Assembly (NCBI RefSeq): GCF_037042795.1
Contig: NC_089652.1
Location: 2,288,501-2,352,500 of the forward strand
Length of the DNA stretch: 64,000 nt
Reading direction: 5' to 3'
Origin: Molothrus aeneus
Taxonomy: Eukaryota > Chordata > Aves > Passeriformes > Icteridae
Shown: piece by piece, positions 24,710-35,390 of the stretch
Layout of the letters: each line of letters starts with the position of its first letter
How positions within the stretch are numbered: position 1 is the stretch's first letter
Made by a program: the position numbers and the translations under genes
The notes under the pieces: generated by a model
Database searches by the model: none
Told to the model about the DNA's origin: nothing
The model's input: only the letters and a program-made list of their open reading frames with translations

Positions 24710-26127
24710 ACAGCCATTTCCTCCCCCACCACACACAGCTTTTACTTTAGTATTTTAAAAGATTAAAAGACTGTTTACCCCTTTTACTGGTCACCAATAT
24801 TGCCACATTTCTAATCATTAAAGCAGACAGCATTAGTGTTTCTGCTGTTTGTCAGCTTCAGCTATTTGAGGCAAACACACATATTTGTATGGGGCTTTTT
24901 TCCCCCCCAGCTCAGCAAGTGAGGGGAACCTTGCACTGTTCCTTTCATGGCATGCTTGGACTGGGGAAGCTGGAAGCAAAGGTAAATGGAAGGGAGAAGC
25001 TGGCCATGAGGGAAGGGGCTCAAAACTGAAATGCAATTGTGAATTCAGTGACAAAACAAATCCCACTGGCTTCTCTGCCCACTGAAACACATCCTTACAA
25101 AAGCACAAACTCACAGGGTTCCAGCAGGACTCTGATAAAATCTAAGCCCATGTAGACTTGTTAGCAGGATTGAAAAAGAGGATGGAAAAGTGATGGGAAA
25201 ACTGGAAATAAGCTAAAGGTGAACTGGCAGAGCAATGAAGTAGAATGTGACACCACTGAAGAAGCCAGCAAGAAGAATACTTGGCAAATATTTAACAAAT
25301 GTCATTACCAGTGGCCCAATAAAATGTTCAATTAATATTTCTTTGTGGTTTGGGACAAGCTCTGCCATTTGAAACAGGCCAGCAACAGATCCCACTGAGC
25401 AAATAAACTCCTTTGTGTATACTCAACCACAGGGACAAGACAAGTGAAATGCAGTCCCAAGAGCAGGGGTTGATTTTTTTTTTTTTGTATATAAATATAA
25501 ATACACAATGCCAAGGAGTGCACAAACACTTCTTTGGCTGGAGGAGGACACCAAAGAAGTGTTTTAACCCCAAGATTAAGCTGGCCCAGCTGGGCAGGGA
25601 GCACTCAGGTTCTCAAACCCTGGAGGGAGCATCACTTAGCCCACAGTGACCCAGGGTGACAGCTGGTTACAGGGACCTTACAGAGGCACACCAGCACGAG
25701 GGGAGCCCTGGAAGATAAAGGAAAACTCCTGAAATATTTGATTTATCCCATTTTACGTATTTATGGGCAAGTTAGCCTCAACACTTGGTTTGCAAGGTGT
25801 TTGGGCACTCCAGGTATAGACTGTCTGCAGCTTCCCCTGATTTGAAACCTGCAAATGAACCTTGAGGACAAGTTCCAGGCGCTGTAGCAAGTTTCTGGAT
25901 CACAGATTCACCTTAAGCTGGCTTTAAAAAGTCTATTCCCCAGAAAGCACAAAGCATTTGAGAGATAAAGAGAGCAAACTGAGCTAAACCCACAGGCAAC
26001 TTTAACCTTTGTTTTCAACAAGTCCTGCTCCTCACCCCTGCAGCCCCACTGGGTTAAGGTTGAAGACTCAACTGCAGATTTTCAGCAGGCTATAAACAGG
26101 CAGCTCCTGTGCTTCCACCTCTGCCCA
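24710..26127. other. Single-copy noncoding DNA
   Basis: No gene or repeat recognised. A T-run of 12 lies near 25477-25488. Confidence 0.5.
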
Positions 26128-26348
26128 TGGCAGGAAGGAATTGTTCCCTGGCAGGGTGGGCAGGCCCTGGCACAGGGTGCCCAGAGCAGCCGTGGCTGAC
26201 CCTGGATCCCTGAAAGTGCCCAAGGCAAGGCTGGACATTGGGGCTTGGAGCACCTGGGACAGCACTAGGGACATGTCCCTGCCATGGCAGGGGTGGGAAG
26301 GGATGTGCTTCAAGGTCCCTCCCAAGCCCAACCATTCCATGATTGCAT
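26128..26348 (+). mobile_element. CR1 LINE 3' fragment
   Basis: Sense CR1: 'gaattgttccctggcagggt', 'ggcacagggtgcccagagca', 'gcttggagcacctgggacag', 'catggcaggggtgggaaggg' and the end 'ccattccatgattgcatgg'. Confidence 0.94.
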
Positions 26349-26909
26349 GGCCAGGAGAAGAACAGGCACTGCCCATGGGGGCTGCAGTCACTCTGCTCAA
26401 GCTGCTGCTCTCCAGGAGTGGGCAAACCACAAGGCTGGCACGGCACGGGCTGGTGCTGAAAGCACAACAACCTGACAAGCTGGGCAAAGCCCCCACCAAA
26501 AATCATCCCTCAGCTAACACAGGTCCATGAGACGTGCAAACCTTCCCAGTCCAGATGCTCCAAGGGAGGCAGTCTGGAGTTCAAGCCCTTAAAGATTTGG
26601 GCAAAACAGGTTTCTGCAAAACAAGCCACTGCCATCTGCACCTACCTAAATATCTCCTATCAGGTCCTGCTACCAGGTAACTTCCTCAGGAGTTCATCAA
26701 TCCCCAGGTGTCTCTAAACACATCACTACTAGTTTAAGAAAAACCCCTCATTCTCGTATTTACCTTTTCCTGCTGTTACTGCACTGCTGTTTTTTATCTT
26801 TTCTGCATTACTGGGACATTGCCTGTGAAACATAAGCAAAGCAGAGTGTTGCATCTTACCAGCATAAAGATTATGCAAGAAACTATCCTTAGTGTTTTCA
26901 TCTACTCTT
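26349..26909. other. Single-copy noncoding DNA
   Basis: Nothing recognised. Confidence 0.5.
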
Positions 26910-27022
26910 GGAATGGTTTAGGTGAAAAGGGACCTTAAAGGTCATCCAGTTCCACCCCCCTGCTATGGGCAGGGACACCTTCCCCCATCGCAGGTTGCTC
27001 CAAGCCCTCTCCAACCTGGCCT
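26910..27022 (-). mobile_element. CR1 LINE 3' fragment
   Basis: Antisense tail: 'ggaatggtttaggtgaaaag', 'ggaccttaaaggtcatccag', 'tgggcagggacaccttcccc' and 'caggttgctccaagccctct'. Confidence 0.92.
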
Positions 27023-28700
27023 TTCTTTATTTTCCTGGTGATTCATCATCAAAAGGCAAGGAAGAAAGTGAAACTAATTTCCACTACGGAGGCCCACACC
27101 AGGACCTGTGTCTCCTCCACCTGTTATGTCCCACCCTGGAAACTCCCTGGGCTTCTCAAGAACTTGGTAACTCACACCTGGCAGCTCTCCTCTGCCTCAG
27201 GATAGTCCATTTAGCAGATTTTAGGAGGTGGCAGCACACAGACACAGGCTGCCCACCAGACATCTCCTCCCAAGGGAACACAAGCTTTTCATGCCTTCCT
27301 TCCACGCCTCCATCCCGCTGAGCAAATGACAAATTCTTCTGGTGTTCTGAGCTGATTTTCAAAATGCTTTCTCTAATCTGTCTCCTTGCTAAAGCTAAGT
27401 CCTGAAGCAAAACAAACAAACAAAAAAACAGGGTGGCAAAGTTAAAATGGTGAAGATTTAAAGATATTTTTCCCCCTAAGTTTAGACCACCAAGGGCACA
27501 GCTTAATATCAACAACGGGAATCTGTCAGATGCACATGCTAAAACACGCCATCCAAGGACAGAGGGGGGAAAAAGCAGAGAATCCTGGAAAGCTGCATCT
27601 TCCACATTTCACTTTACCCAGAAAATCTGCAGTCACTAAAACTTACTCTAACTGGGTGGCATTTTACATTTCCAAATGTAATTGAGTGAGCGTGTTGCCA
27701 TGGCGACAGCAGGGTTCTGCAATAACTTTGTTGCCTTGTAATTGCTGTATATTTGTATACAAGCAGCTGAGCTTTCTTTAATTCAATGCCCTCAACTCTT
27801 TCCAGCGAGGCTGCGGAGCGACGGCGGCAGCTTTTTAGGCTGAGAACTCTCAACAGTGGTGCTGGAAACATCAGAAACGATTAAAACTCAGCGCCGCGAC
27901 CGACCGCATTACACACACACACACACACAGAGAAAAAAAAAAACCCACCAGGAAACCCGGCCAAGAACCAGATTATTATATAAACTTCAGAGCTCTTTAG
28001 CTTTTAAAAATGTTGCCGTTGCAACGACAACAACAACAACAACCAAGAAAAAAAAAAAGCACGATTCGGATAATTAACTCCAGGTAGATTTGGCAGCGAG
28101 CAGAGCACTTTGAGGGCAGGGAATAAATGCAGCACGAGTCCCATTTATTGACAGGGCACAACACCAGCAAATCCAAACGCCTTGGCAAGGGGATTATTCG
28201 CTTGCTGTGGTCCAGAACAGCGCTTGCTCCATCTCCCCGGCCTCCGAGCAGCGCTGCGAGGACAAGGGGATGCGGCTGTGGGAAAGGAGCAGGGCACGGA
28301 GCTGCCTGGTGGGAGAGAAGAGGCAGGACGGGAGGGAGCCAAAGCCTCGCCGCACGCCCCATCCATCCCAGGCTTTTACAAGGCATTTTCACACCCTCAA
28401 TCCACCCACACCTTCCCGACACACATCCCCACTCCTTGGGAGCGTTTGCGGAGCTGTAATCCAGCCCGGAATATGAGGCAAGGCTGGAACACGAAATCCT
28501 CCCGTACGGGGCGTTAGCGACGAGCCCGATTTATGCCAAAACAATTTATCGACAGGCAAAACCCCCAAAAAACCAGCGCCTTCCCCTACCGCGGAGTGGG
28601 CGCACAACACAATTACGCAAGTGCTTTGAGCCAAGGGCAGGTTCCCTTCCCCTCCAGCCGCTGCCCAGCACTGACAGCGTCCAATTATTGTTATGTAAAT
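27023..28700. other. Noncoding approach to the CpG island
   Basis: Single-copy DNA whose CpG content rises toward 28.7 kb. It contains an RFX-type X-box (separate entry), a CA run at 27911-27929 and a CAA run at 28026-28043. The 28.2-28.5 kb part is already moderately CpG-rich. Confidence 0.5.
27694..27707. promoter_or_regulatory. RFX-type X-box
   Basis: GTTGCCATGGCGAC fits the RFX X-box consensus GTTGCCATGGNAAC at all but one position. RFX factors bind such sites in ciliary and other promoters. It lies about 2.4 kb downstream (in minus-strand terms) of the proposed start site. Confidence 0.5.
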
Positions 28701-29360
28701 CCATCAGCTCCGCCGAGCTGTCACCGACACCCCGGCGGGCAGCATTTTTGGGGGGTGCGCGCAGCATCTTCCCCTGATAAATCCCTGCAGCAAAACCCAC
28801 ACGCGGCTGCCGGGCAACACCTCCCTCTCGCCGCGCTGCTCCGCCAGCCCCGGAGCTCGCCTGTTTCTGCTTCATTTCGCCCCGAGCAAGCCGAGGCTCC
28901 AGGTTTCACCGAGGCACACGTGGTGTGTCCCCCCTGGAACCCCCAAAAACGGAGTTCTGCCCCCGAGGCTGCAGCCCTGGGCCTGGGAGCCGTCATTGCC
29001 ACGGCCGGGCTCCCCGAGAGCAGCACCCCCGGTTTGCTCCTCCCGGGCACAGAAAAAGCCATTTTGGGGCTTTTCTTGCAGGAGGAGCTGAGTGCCGCGG
29101 GGCCCGAGCCCGGCAGCCCCGGACGCAAACTTTCCGCAAGTCCCGCGTTATTCCCAGGATGAGGACGAGGGAAGGAGGCGCGGGGGGAGAGGATGCAAGA
29201 ACCGACCCCGGGCCGCGGCCCGCCCGGGCGCCGCAGGGCCCCGCCGCGGGCGTCGCCCCCGCCGCAGGGCCGCGCCCGCCCCGCCGAGCCGCGGGGCCGG
29301 GCCCCCGTGCGGCGCTGGCCACGGCCCGCCGCTCGCTCGCTCGCCCCGGCGGTCACTCAC

Positions 29361-29560
29361 CGCTGCCCGCATCGCCTCGCCTCGCCTCGCCCCGCACGGA
29401 CCGAGCGCCGCCGCCGCCGGGGGGACGAGGCGGAGCCGCGGCCGCCCGGGAGGGGCGGGGCGAGCGGGCGGAGGGGCGGTGCTGCAGGCGGCGGCGGCCC
29501 CGCCCGCCCCATTCACAAAAAACCGGGTCCCGCGCGCTGAGTGGGCGGCGGCGCTGCCCG
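29361..29560 (-). other. Candidate alternative first exon, minus strand
   Basis: Reading leftward, a GC-rich stretch reaches ATG CGG GCA GCG (29372-29361), directly followed by the consensus donor GTGAGTGA with the intron starting at 29360. If used, this exon would encode only Met-Arg-Ala-Ala and end in phase 0. The right-hand boundary is a guess because no TATA or initiator is visible. It could equally be a chance donor in GC-rich DNA. No partner exon was recognised at lower coordinates. Confidence 0.35.
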
Positions 29561-29924
29561 TCACGCCCCCCGCGCCCCGCCCACCCCGCCCGCCGCGCTC
29601 GGGCCGGGCCGGGCCGATGGCGCGCGGCGGCCCCGCCCCGCTCGGCGCACCGCCCAATCAGCGCGCGGCCTGGGGCGCCGCGCGGCTCAAATCCGCCCGC
29701 CACCACCGCGCGGGTGCCTGCCATTGGCCGCGCCAGCTGCCCGTCACCTCCCCCTCCCACGGCCGGGGCGCAGCGGCGACCAGCGGCCCCCGGGAGCGGC
29801 CCCGCCGCGCCGCCAGCCCGCCGGGCGGGGAGGCGAGCGGCCTTAAAGGGCCCGCGCCGAGGGCAGCCCAAGCGCGGCGGCGGGGGCGGCGCGGCTCGGC
29901 GGCGACGGAGCGCCGCGTACTGAC

Positions 29925-30068
29925 CTGGGCGGCGGGCGAGGCGGGGACGCTGCGCGGCGATGGCCCCCCAGGCGCGGAGCGCGCCACCGACGGACTCAGC
30001 CCGTGACGGGTTCCGCCATCTTGGAAATTTTTTTAGATGGGGAGTCACGTGGTGCGACCATTTTTTCC
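29925..30068 (-). other. Candidate noncoding first exon, minus strand
   Basis: The donor CCCAG|GTCAGTA places the exon end at 29925 and the intron start at 29924. A TATA box at 30094-30101 predicts a start near 30065-30070, giving an exon of about 140 nt. The motif AAGATGGCGG near its 5' part holds an ATG that opens a 7-codon frame (Met-Ala-Glu-Pro-Val-Thr-Gly, stop), so the exon would be 5' UTR with a short upstream frame, and the true coding start would lie in a later exon outside or deep in the window. The gene is not identified. Confidence 0.5.
30013..30024 (-). promoter_or_regulatory. YY1-type site over an ATG
   Basis: CCGCCATCTTGG on plus, AAGATGGCGG on minus. YY1 sites in this orientation sit just downstream of start sites in many vertebrate housekeeping promoters, and the ATG inside often serves as a start codon. 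Here that frame closes after seven codons. Confidence 0.6.
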
Positions 30069-30093
30069 CCGCGGCCAATCAGCGGGCGCGGGT

Positions 30094-30101
30094 TATTTAT
30101 A
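30094..30101 (-). promoter_or_regulatory. TATA box, minus strand
   Basis: The minus strand reads GGCTATAAATAACC, an excellent TATA box flanked by GC-rich DNA, about 30 bp ahead of the predicted start and 170 bp ahead of a good splice donor. The plus-strand reading (TTATTTATAG) is a weaker match. Confidence 0.6.
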
Positions 30102-30173
30102 GCCGCGCGGGGGAAGGGGACCAATCGGGCCCCGCCCCGCGCGCCCCCGGCCACGCCCCGTGGCGCGCGGCCC

Positions 30174-30187
30174 GTCGCCATGGCGAC
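30174..30187. promoter_or_regulatory. RFX X-box, perfect palindrome
   Basis: GTCGCCATGGCGAC is a perfect 14-bp palindrome fitting the RFX half-site pair. It lies about 105 bp upstream of the proposed minus-strand start site, a normal distance for a functional X-box. Confidence 0.55.
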
Positions 30188-30330
30188 CGGGGGGCGGGAC
30201 AGGGGCCGCCATGTTGGCCCTTAGCCCGCGGCCCCGTCGGGATCGGGAATCGGGATCGTTGTCCTGACCCCTCCCCAGCCCCAGAGCCCACAGCAACTGC
30301 GATCCGTGCCGTGTAGACGGTATTGCGGTA

Positions 30331-30807
30331 AAACGTGGAACTTTAGGGTCTTTTTACGCCCCAGGTTTCCGCAGCCGCGGTCTCGCTCCCTCACGGGCCG
30401 GTCTGTGTTTTCCGCCAGGTATCGCGTGTAACACTGAACATCTGAGGCGAGGGGTGAACGACAGAAAGGGCAGGGCATGATTCAACATATTTACCTGAAT
30501 TACCGAGAGGAAATAAAGAAATAAAAAGGAGTTTTCCGGCAATGCTTCCCTCTATCCCCGTTTTCGCAGCGATTGATTGATTCCTGAGTTGTACCTGGAA
30601 TTACCCCGTTCAACTGACACATCTCGCTTCACTCGTATTTTGTTAATTCACGCAGTGCCCAAAACTCCCCGAGTCCTGCTCCCAAACATTCCCGATGATG
30701 GGAAGGAAAATCCTGCAGTGTTGGGTGCAAGAAGTTCATCCTGTGGGAAACAATCCGGTGGGAACATCCCATCGGTGATGTGTTATCCTATCCCATTATT
30801 TCTATTT
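30331..30807. other. Downshore of the CpG island
   Basis: CpG content falls off. A weak plus-strand donor-like site (GCCAG|GTATCG, near 30418) is the only hint of a divergent transcript. No exon is called. Confidence 0.4.
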
Positions 30808-30893
30808 CCCAGAGCAGCTGTGGCTGCCCTTGGATCCCTGCAAATGTCCAAGGCCAGGCTGGACAGGGCTTGGAGCAGCCTGGGATAGTGGAA
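30808..30893 (+). mobile_element. CR1 LINE internal fragment, both ends lost
   Basis: Contains 'cagagcagctgtggctgccc', 'ttggatccctgcaaatgtcc', 'aaggccaggctggacagggc' and 'ggagcagcctgggatagtgg', then stops before the normal 3' tail. LINE insertion leaves the 3' end intact, so a later deletion removed it. Confidence 0.9.
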
Positions 30894-33351
30894 AGGAGAT
30901 TTCCTGCTAAGCTTCCAAGGAGTTTCTTCCCATCCTTGCCTAAGGCAAGTTGAAACATGACATTCCTTATTCGCAGGCAGCCATCCCAGCACGCTTCTGG
31001 TGGGTTTGATTAATTGGCTCTTGCTGAATTGTTTTTAAAACTTCCAGATTTCCCTTATAGAAAAAAAAAAAAACAAAATTAAAAAAAAAAATAAATGAAC
31101 TCCTGTCATTCAGCCATCTGGATTTACATAAATTCTGGGACCTGATGGGAATTGCTAACAACTTTGTCCCTCTCTCAAATTCTGCATATATGTGGTCGTA
31201 TATAAACACTACTCCTTTTCCCTTTTACTTTTTTGGACATATTTACCACCTGTGTTTTCCTTTGGAAGGGCCACCCTTACAAAAATCCTTGGCACATTGA
31301 TCAGATCCTTAAAGTTTTGGGGTTTTTTTCCCAGGCTGTTGACAGGCTCCCAGGAAATGGTGACATTTCCCTGGAATGCACACCTGAGAGCACCACTGGC
31401 ATTAAGAGCAGTGTTTCTGCCTGAAGCCAAAGCCCTTTTTGTTTCATTTGCAGCTTCTTGGGGCTCCTGGGCTTGTTTGTTGTTCCTTGGCCGCTGAGGT
31501 TTCCCAGAGTTGTTCCGCCCTCTTTACTGGGGCCAGCTCAGATGGGTGGAAGAACATGTGCATCAATAACCTCCCAAATTATTTTTGAGTGCCTGTAGGT
31601 GGAAGACCTTCAGGACCAGAGGGTTACCAGGGCAGGGCAATATTTGCCAAGGCAACAACTCTGCTGCTAGTGGCTGTGGCAGCCAGGTGAGCGTGTGCCC
31701 TCCCCTGTGGTTCCCATTTCTGCTCCAGCCCAGTGGGGGGATTTTGTCCCAAACCCTTTAAACATGGCTTGCAACCAACCCAGCTGCCTTCCCTCGCTGC
31801 ATTGCTGGAGCAGTTTGGAAACAGGAAACGAGAGGAGAGAACTGTGCCCTGGAAGTTGCCATGGAGTGGAAGTTCTACCTTCAGGTTTTGATTGATGCTG
31901 TACCTGTGGCTGTGGGTGTGAGTACGTGTCTCTATTAATACCCAGTCTAGGCTAACCTGTGCATAATGGCAGAAAATTAAACCTTTGTCGTTGCTCATGG
32001 AAATTAGACCTCAGAGATTCACAAGGGAAAGGCTTCTTGCTATATGTTAAACCCAACATCTTGGTTATAGCTGTATATAGATTGTTTTTACTGTATTTGC
32101 GGCTGAAAAACTTACTCAGAAGCCTGTTGGAGCAAAAAATAAAAATCTAAAATAAAAACCAACACCCTGGCAGAGCTAATTCATAAAGATTTAAATAAAA
32201 AGCAATTACAGAACTTCCCGCCTACCTCCACCTCATCTTTAGCTGAACTCCTTGTTTGTCAGGAATGATTCCATTTTTTATGTTCTCAAGCAGGAAACAG
32301 CCATCACAACACTCCAGCTAATTTCCCTCGCTAGTCACAGGGAGCTGCTGAAAGTAAAAGAGGGTGCTTCAGCTTTCCACTCCAACCCTGCCACTCCACA
32401 GGCTAAAAAAAAAGGAGGAGAGAGTTAGGAAGAGAGCCAGCAGGAACTTCCTCTGGAGCCCAGACACCAAAGATCTACTCCAAGTGGCAGTGCCATTGGG
32501 TCCTTGCAGAAAAGTCAAGCCGAGGCACAAATTTCCAACTTGCTGATGGCTCCCTCTTCTTCCTCCTGATCATTGTCTCCATCACTGACCTCCCTTGGTT
32601 TTCCTGTCCCCCCCATCACCCTCCTGTGCTTTATCTCCCACTCCCTGTTCTCCATCTATTCCACTGGTTTGCTCCTTTTTGCCATCAAAAGGAAAACCCC
32701 ATCAAACCCACACAGCTCAGGGCACAGCTCTGATGGGACAGGGAATGTTACATTTACATTGCCCCCTTCTGTGTTTTCCTCCCCAGCATACCTTTTATTG
32801 TGGAGTTTTGTTCTGTTGTTAGTGGTTTTTCAATGCTGGTGAGTTTTGCTTCAGCTGGAACTCCTCGTTCTCTCCTCTCCTCACAGCTCACTGAGAGCCA
32901 GAACAAGGTGGTTCTCCTCCACTTCTGAGCCCCCCACGCCTGTGCTTGGCTGCAGGAGCCGCTTCCCAGCTTGTCTGCACACCCCACACTTCATCAAGTC
33001 TGCAGCACTCAGGGCCTGAAGAGCTGAAATCCTGAAGCAGTGAGAGCCAAACTCTGAGAAACAAGTTATTGCTGTTGTTTTGGGCAAAATCAAGTCCCTG
33101 TCCCTGCCTGGGGGGAAAAACAAGCAAGTTAAGTTCAAATTGGAGGTCACAAATGTAAAGTTTGCTTTCTTCTCATATTTACACTTTATTTTTGCTGATG
33201 GAGATACACTGGATTGTTATGGCAGTCATTTTACAATGACTGAGTACAATACACCTTTAAAATAAAACTGCTTGTTGAAGTTTGTTTTCAATATTATTCT
33301 GGATTTCTATCAACTACCTATTTATTTAGCAGCTATGCTCTCAACTATGTT

Positions 33352-33405
33352 ATGGAATATCCTGACTTGGAAGGGATCCACAAAGATCATCATTCCTACT
33401 GCAGA
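33352..33405 (-). mobile_element. Possible old CR1 terminal scrap
   Basis: 'atggaatatcctgacttgga', 'agggatccacaaagatcatc' resembles the antisense end of an old CR1 subfamily ('ctgagttggaagggacccac'). Only about 50 bp remain. Confidence 0.45.
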
Positions 33406-33535
33406 GAGAAAAATTATTCTGTGGCCATTACAAACCACTGCCCAAAAGTTCTTAGGGTGTCATCATCCCTCCAAATTAAACTGAAGAATTAAGAGTATGG
33501 AAGAAATCTCTTTTCCCCCTCAACTGTTTTTTGGG

Positions 33536-33586
33536 GTGGTTTGGTTTTTTGTTTTTGTTTTTGCTTTTTGGGTTTTTTTTTTTTTG
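33536..33586. repeat. (GTTTTT)n-like simple repeat
   Basis: A run of T-rich hexamers ('gtttttgtttttg') ending in a long T tract. Confidence 0.8.
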
Positions 33587-35239
33587 GTTCAGTCAATTTT
33601 AGTAGCACATTAAGGCTTAAATTGAGATAAAAAGCAGAAATAAGTCTAAAATGAATATGGAATCTTTGTGAAGTCAAGGCTAAAATAACTGTTAGATATG
33701 CTTAATTTATCAGCACTCATTTTCCCATTCTTAATATTAAAAATAAGGGAATTGTGTATCAGTTTATTATATTTATTTCCATCCATGGCAGCTGTTAGGA
33801 GAAAAATGTGGGGTGTGTCTCTCTATAGTGGAAGCCTTTAAGGAAATATTGATCCATTTTTCTATTCTGTCTCTTTCAACCAGGCAAAAAAAAAGACATT
33901 GTCCAGGGTGAAAAACAATTAAAATCCAAATAAATGTAAGAAAAATATGACAAGGAGGAAAAAAAAAAAAAAAGAGGAAAAAGAGAAATAAAAACATTTG
34001 CAGCCTGGTCCCTGGGTGTTGGTTTTACGTGAAGAGACTGACTTGTAGCTGAATGACGAGTAGGATATTTTTCTGCTGAAATATTGATAGTAGATTACAC
34101 TAAACCACAAACTATCTCCAGAAAGCCCATCATTTCTAATCCTAATGGTGTTTTCTTTCCCTTGGCTGACTACTACATTCATGAGATGATGGCTTTATTC
34201 TATCTGGGGGAAAAACTTTTTACCATACAGCTAAATTAACTTGTCAAAAGACTTCAAACTTCGGAAGCTTTTACAGCCCGATTCAAAGCTATTATTCAGG
34301 ATTGAATGAGAAGGCTGTGGACTGTAAAAGCTGGCAAAAAAAAAAAAAATAAAATAAAAATTTCAGCAGCATTCAGGAGTTGAATGGAGCACTCACTTTT
34401 TGTTCAGGTTGTGTGTGTTTCATTGAGCTGTCTCAGAAAGAGCTGGATTTTTGTATTTTAAAGCAAAATGCTCCTTTCTGCTGCTCTGGAAGCTGTGACC
34501 CAGTCCATGCTCTTTCACACACACTTGGTTATATTTAGTTTGTGCCAACCTAAATAAGTGTCAACCAGCTTTCCAGAAATGTGGGGAGCACAAAAGAGAA
34601 CGGCCAGCAGCTAAATTGAGGCAGAACGAGAACACAATTAGACTTATTTTTATCCTTTTCTTTTAAAATCAGATCACAGACTATCTTACAGTCAGCTACA
34701 GCTTTCTCATGCAAATAAAAATGCCTGGCTTCAGGAGCAGCAACTTTCAGATTTTGCAGACGAGGAGCAGCTGGCAGAGCTCGTGCTTGGAGTCTTTCCT
34801 GTCGCGGATCCAATCTACTGTGGGACAGATCTGGAATAAAAAGCCAAGCCACCAATTGCAGCCCCCAGAAGGGAACCCAGGGCTCTCTGGGACTTGCAAA
34901 CACGCTCAGGATGTGGCAGGATGGGATCCACCGTGGCCAGCATGGGGAGTGGCCTTGCTTCAGCTCTGAGTGCTCTGGATGCAGCTGCCTGGGGCTGCTC
35001 CACAGGGAACGCTGAGCACAGGAGCAATTCTTAAACACAGCTTCTCACCAGGGCCTGCAGGGAGCTTCTGCCACCCACCAGGGAGCCACAGCTCACTGTC
35101 CCGTTCAGAACCTGGATTAGAGTCCCTGCAGTGTTCATGGAGATGCCCAGAGCCTGCAGCATCCCGGAGTTCAGAGCACAGCACCACAGTACAGGGGATC
35201 CAAGTGCACATCCCTCTCCTGCCTGCCAGGTTCCTCCTC

Positions 35240-35390
35240 CATGGGCAGGGACATCTCCCACTGTCCCAGGCTGCTCCAAGCCCTGTCCAACCTGGCCTTG
35301 GGCACTGCCAGGGATCCAGGGGCAGCCACAGCTGCTCTGGGCACCCTGTGCCAGGGCCTCACTGCCCTTGTACTAAAGAATTTCCTTTTA
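35240..35390 (-). mobile_element. CR1 LINE fragment
   Basis: Antisense CR1 from 'catgggcagggacatctccc' to 'gccagggcctcactgccctt' and 'aaagaatttcctttt'. The terminal 50 bp of the CR1 3' end, which would lie at the left edge, are missing. Confidence 0.92.

Larger units (their letters stand above)
28700..30330. promoter_or_regulatory. CpG island with gene promoter
   Basis: Dense CpG with very high G+C, strongest at 29.2-30.24 kb, and free of CR1 and LTR. Elements seen: CCAAT boxes at 29654-29658, 29723-29727 (inverted), 30075-30079 and 30121-30125; GC boxes such as GGGGCGGGGC near 29452; CACGTG at 30046-30051; YY1-type GCCGCCAT sites at 30013-30024 and 30205-30218; and an X-box palindrome at 30174-30187. 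Unmethylated islands of this kind mark promoters in vertebrates. The splice donors seen are on the minus strand, so leftward transcription is favoured. The long frames on both strands here reflect lack of AT-rich stops, not coding. Confidence 0.9.
30894..35239. other. Single-copy noncoding DNA
   Basis: AT-leaning and without a recognised gene. It contains A-rich runs at 31060-31092, 33959-33974 and 34337-34350, a GTTTTT-type run, and a possible old CR1 scrap. The 34.19-34.34 kb part ('ctaaattaacttgtcaaaag') looks like conserved noncoding DNA but the evidence is thin. Confidence 0.5.

Noticed and set aside
29092..29162. Plus-strand acceptor-like 'cttttcttgcag' before a GC-rich frame
   Set aside because: The tract fits an acceptor, but no plausible upstream exon or downstream coding frame was found.
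28925..30078. Open frames of 169-332 codons on both strands in the CpG island
   Set aside because: Frames are open on both strands at once, rich in Arg, Ala, Pro and Gly, and match no recognised domain. G+C over 75% depletes stop codons.
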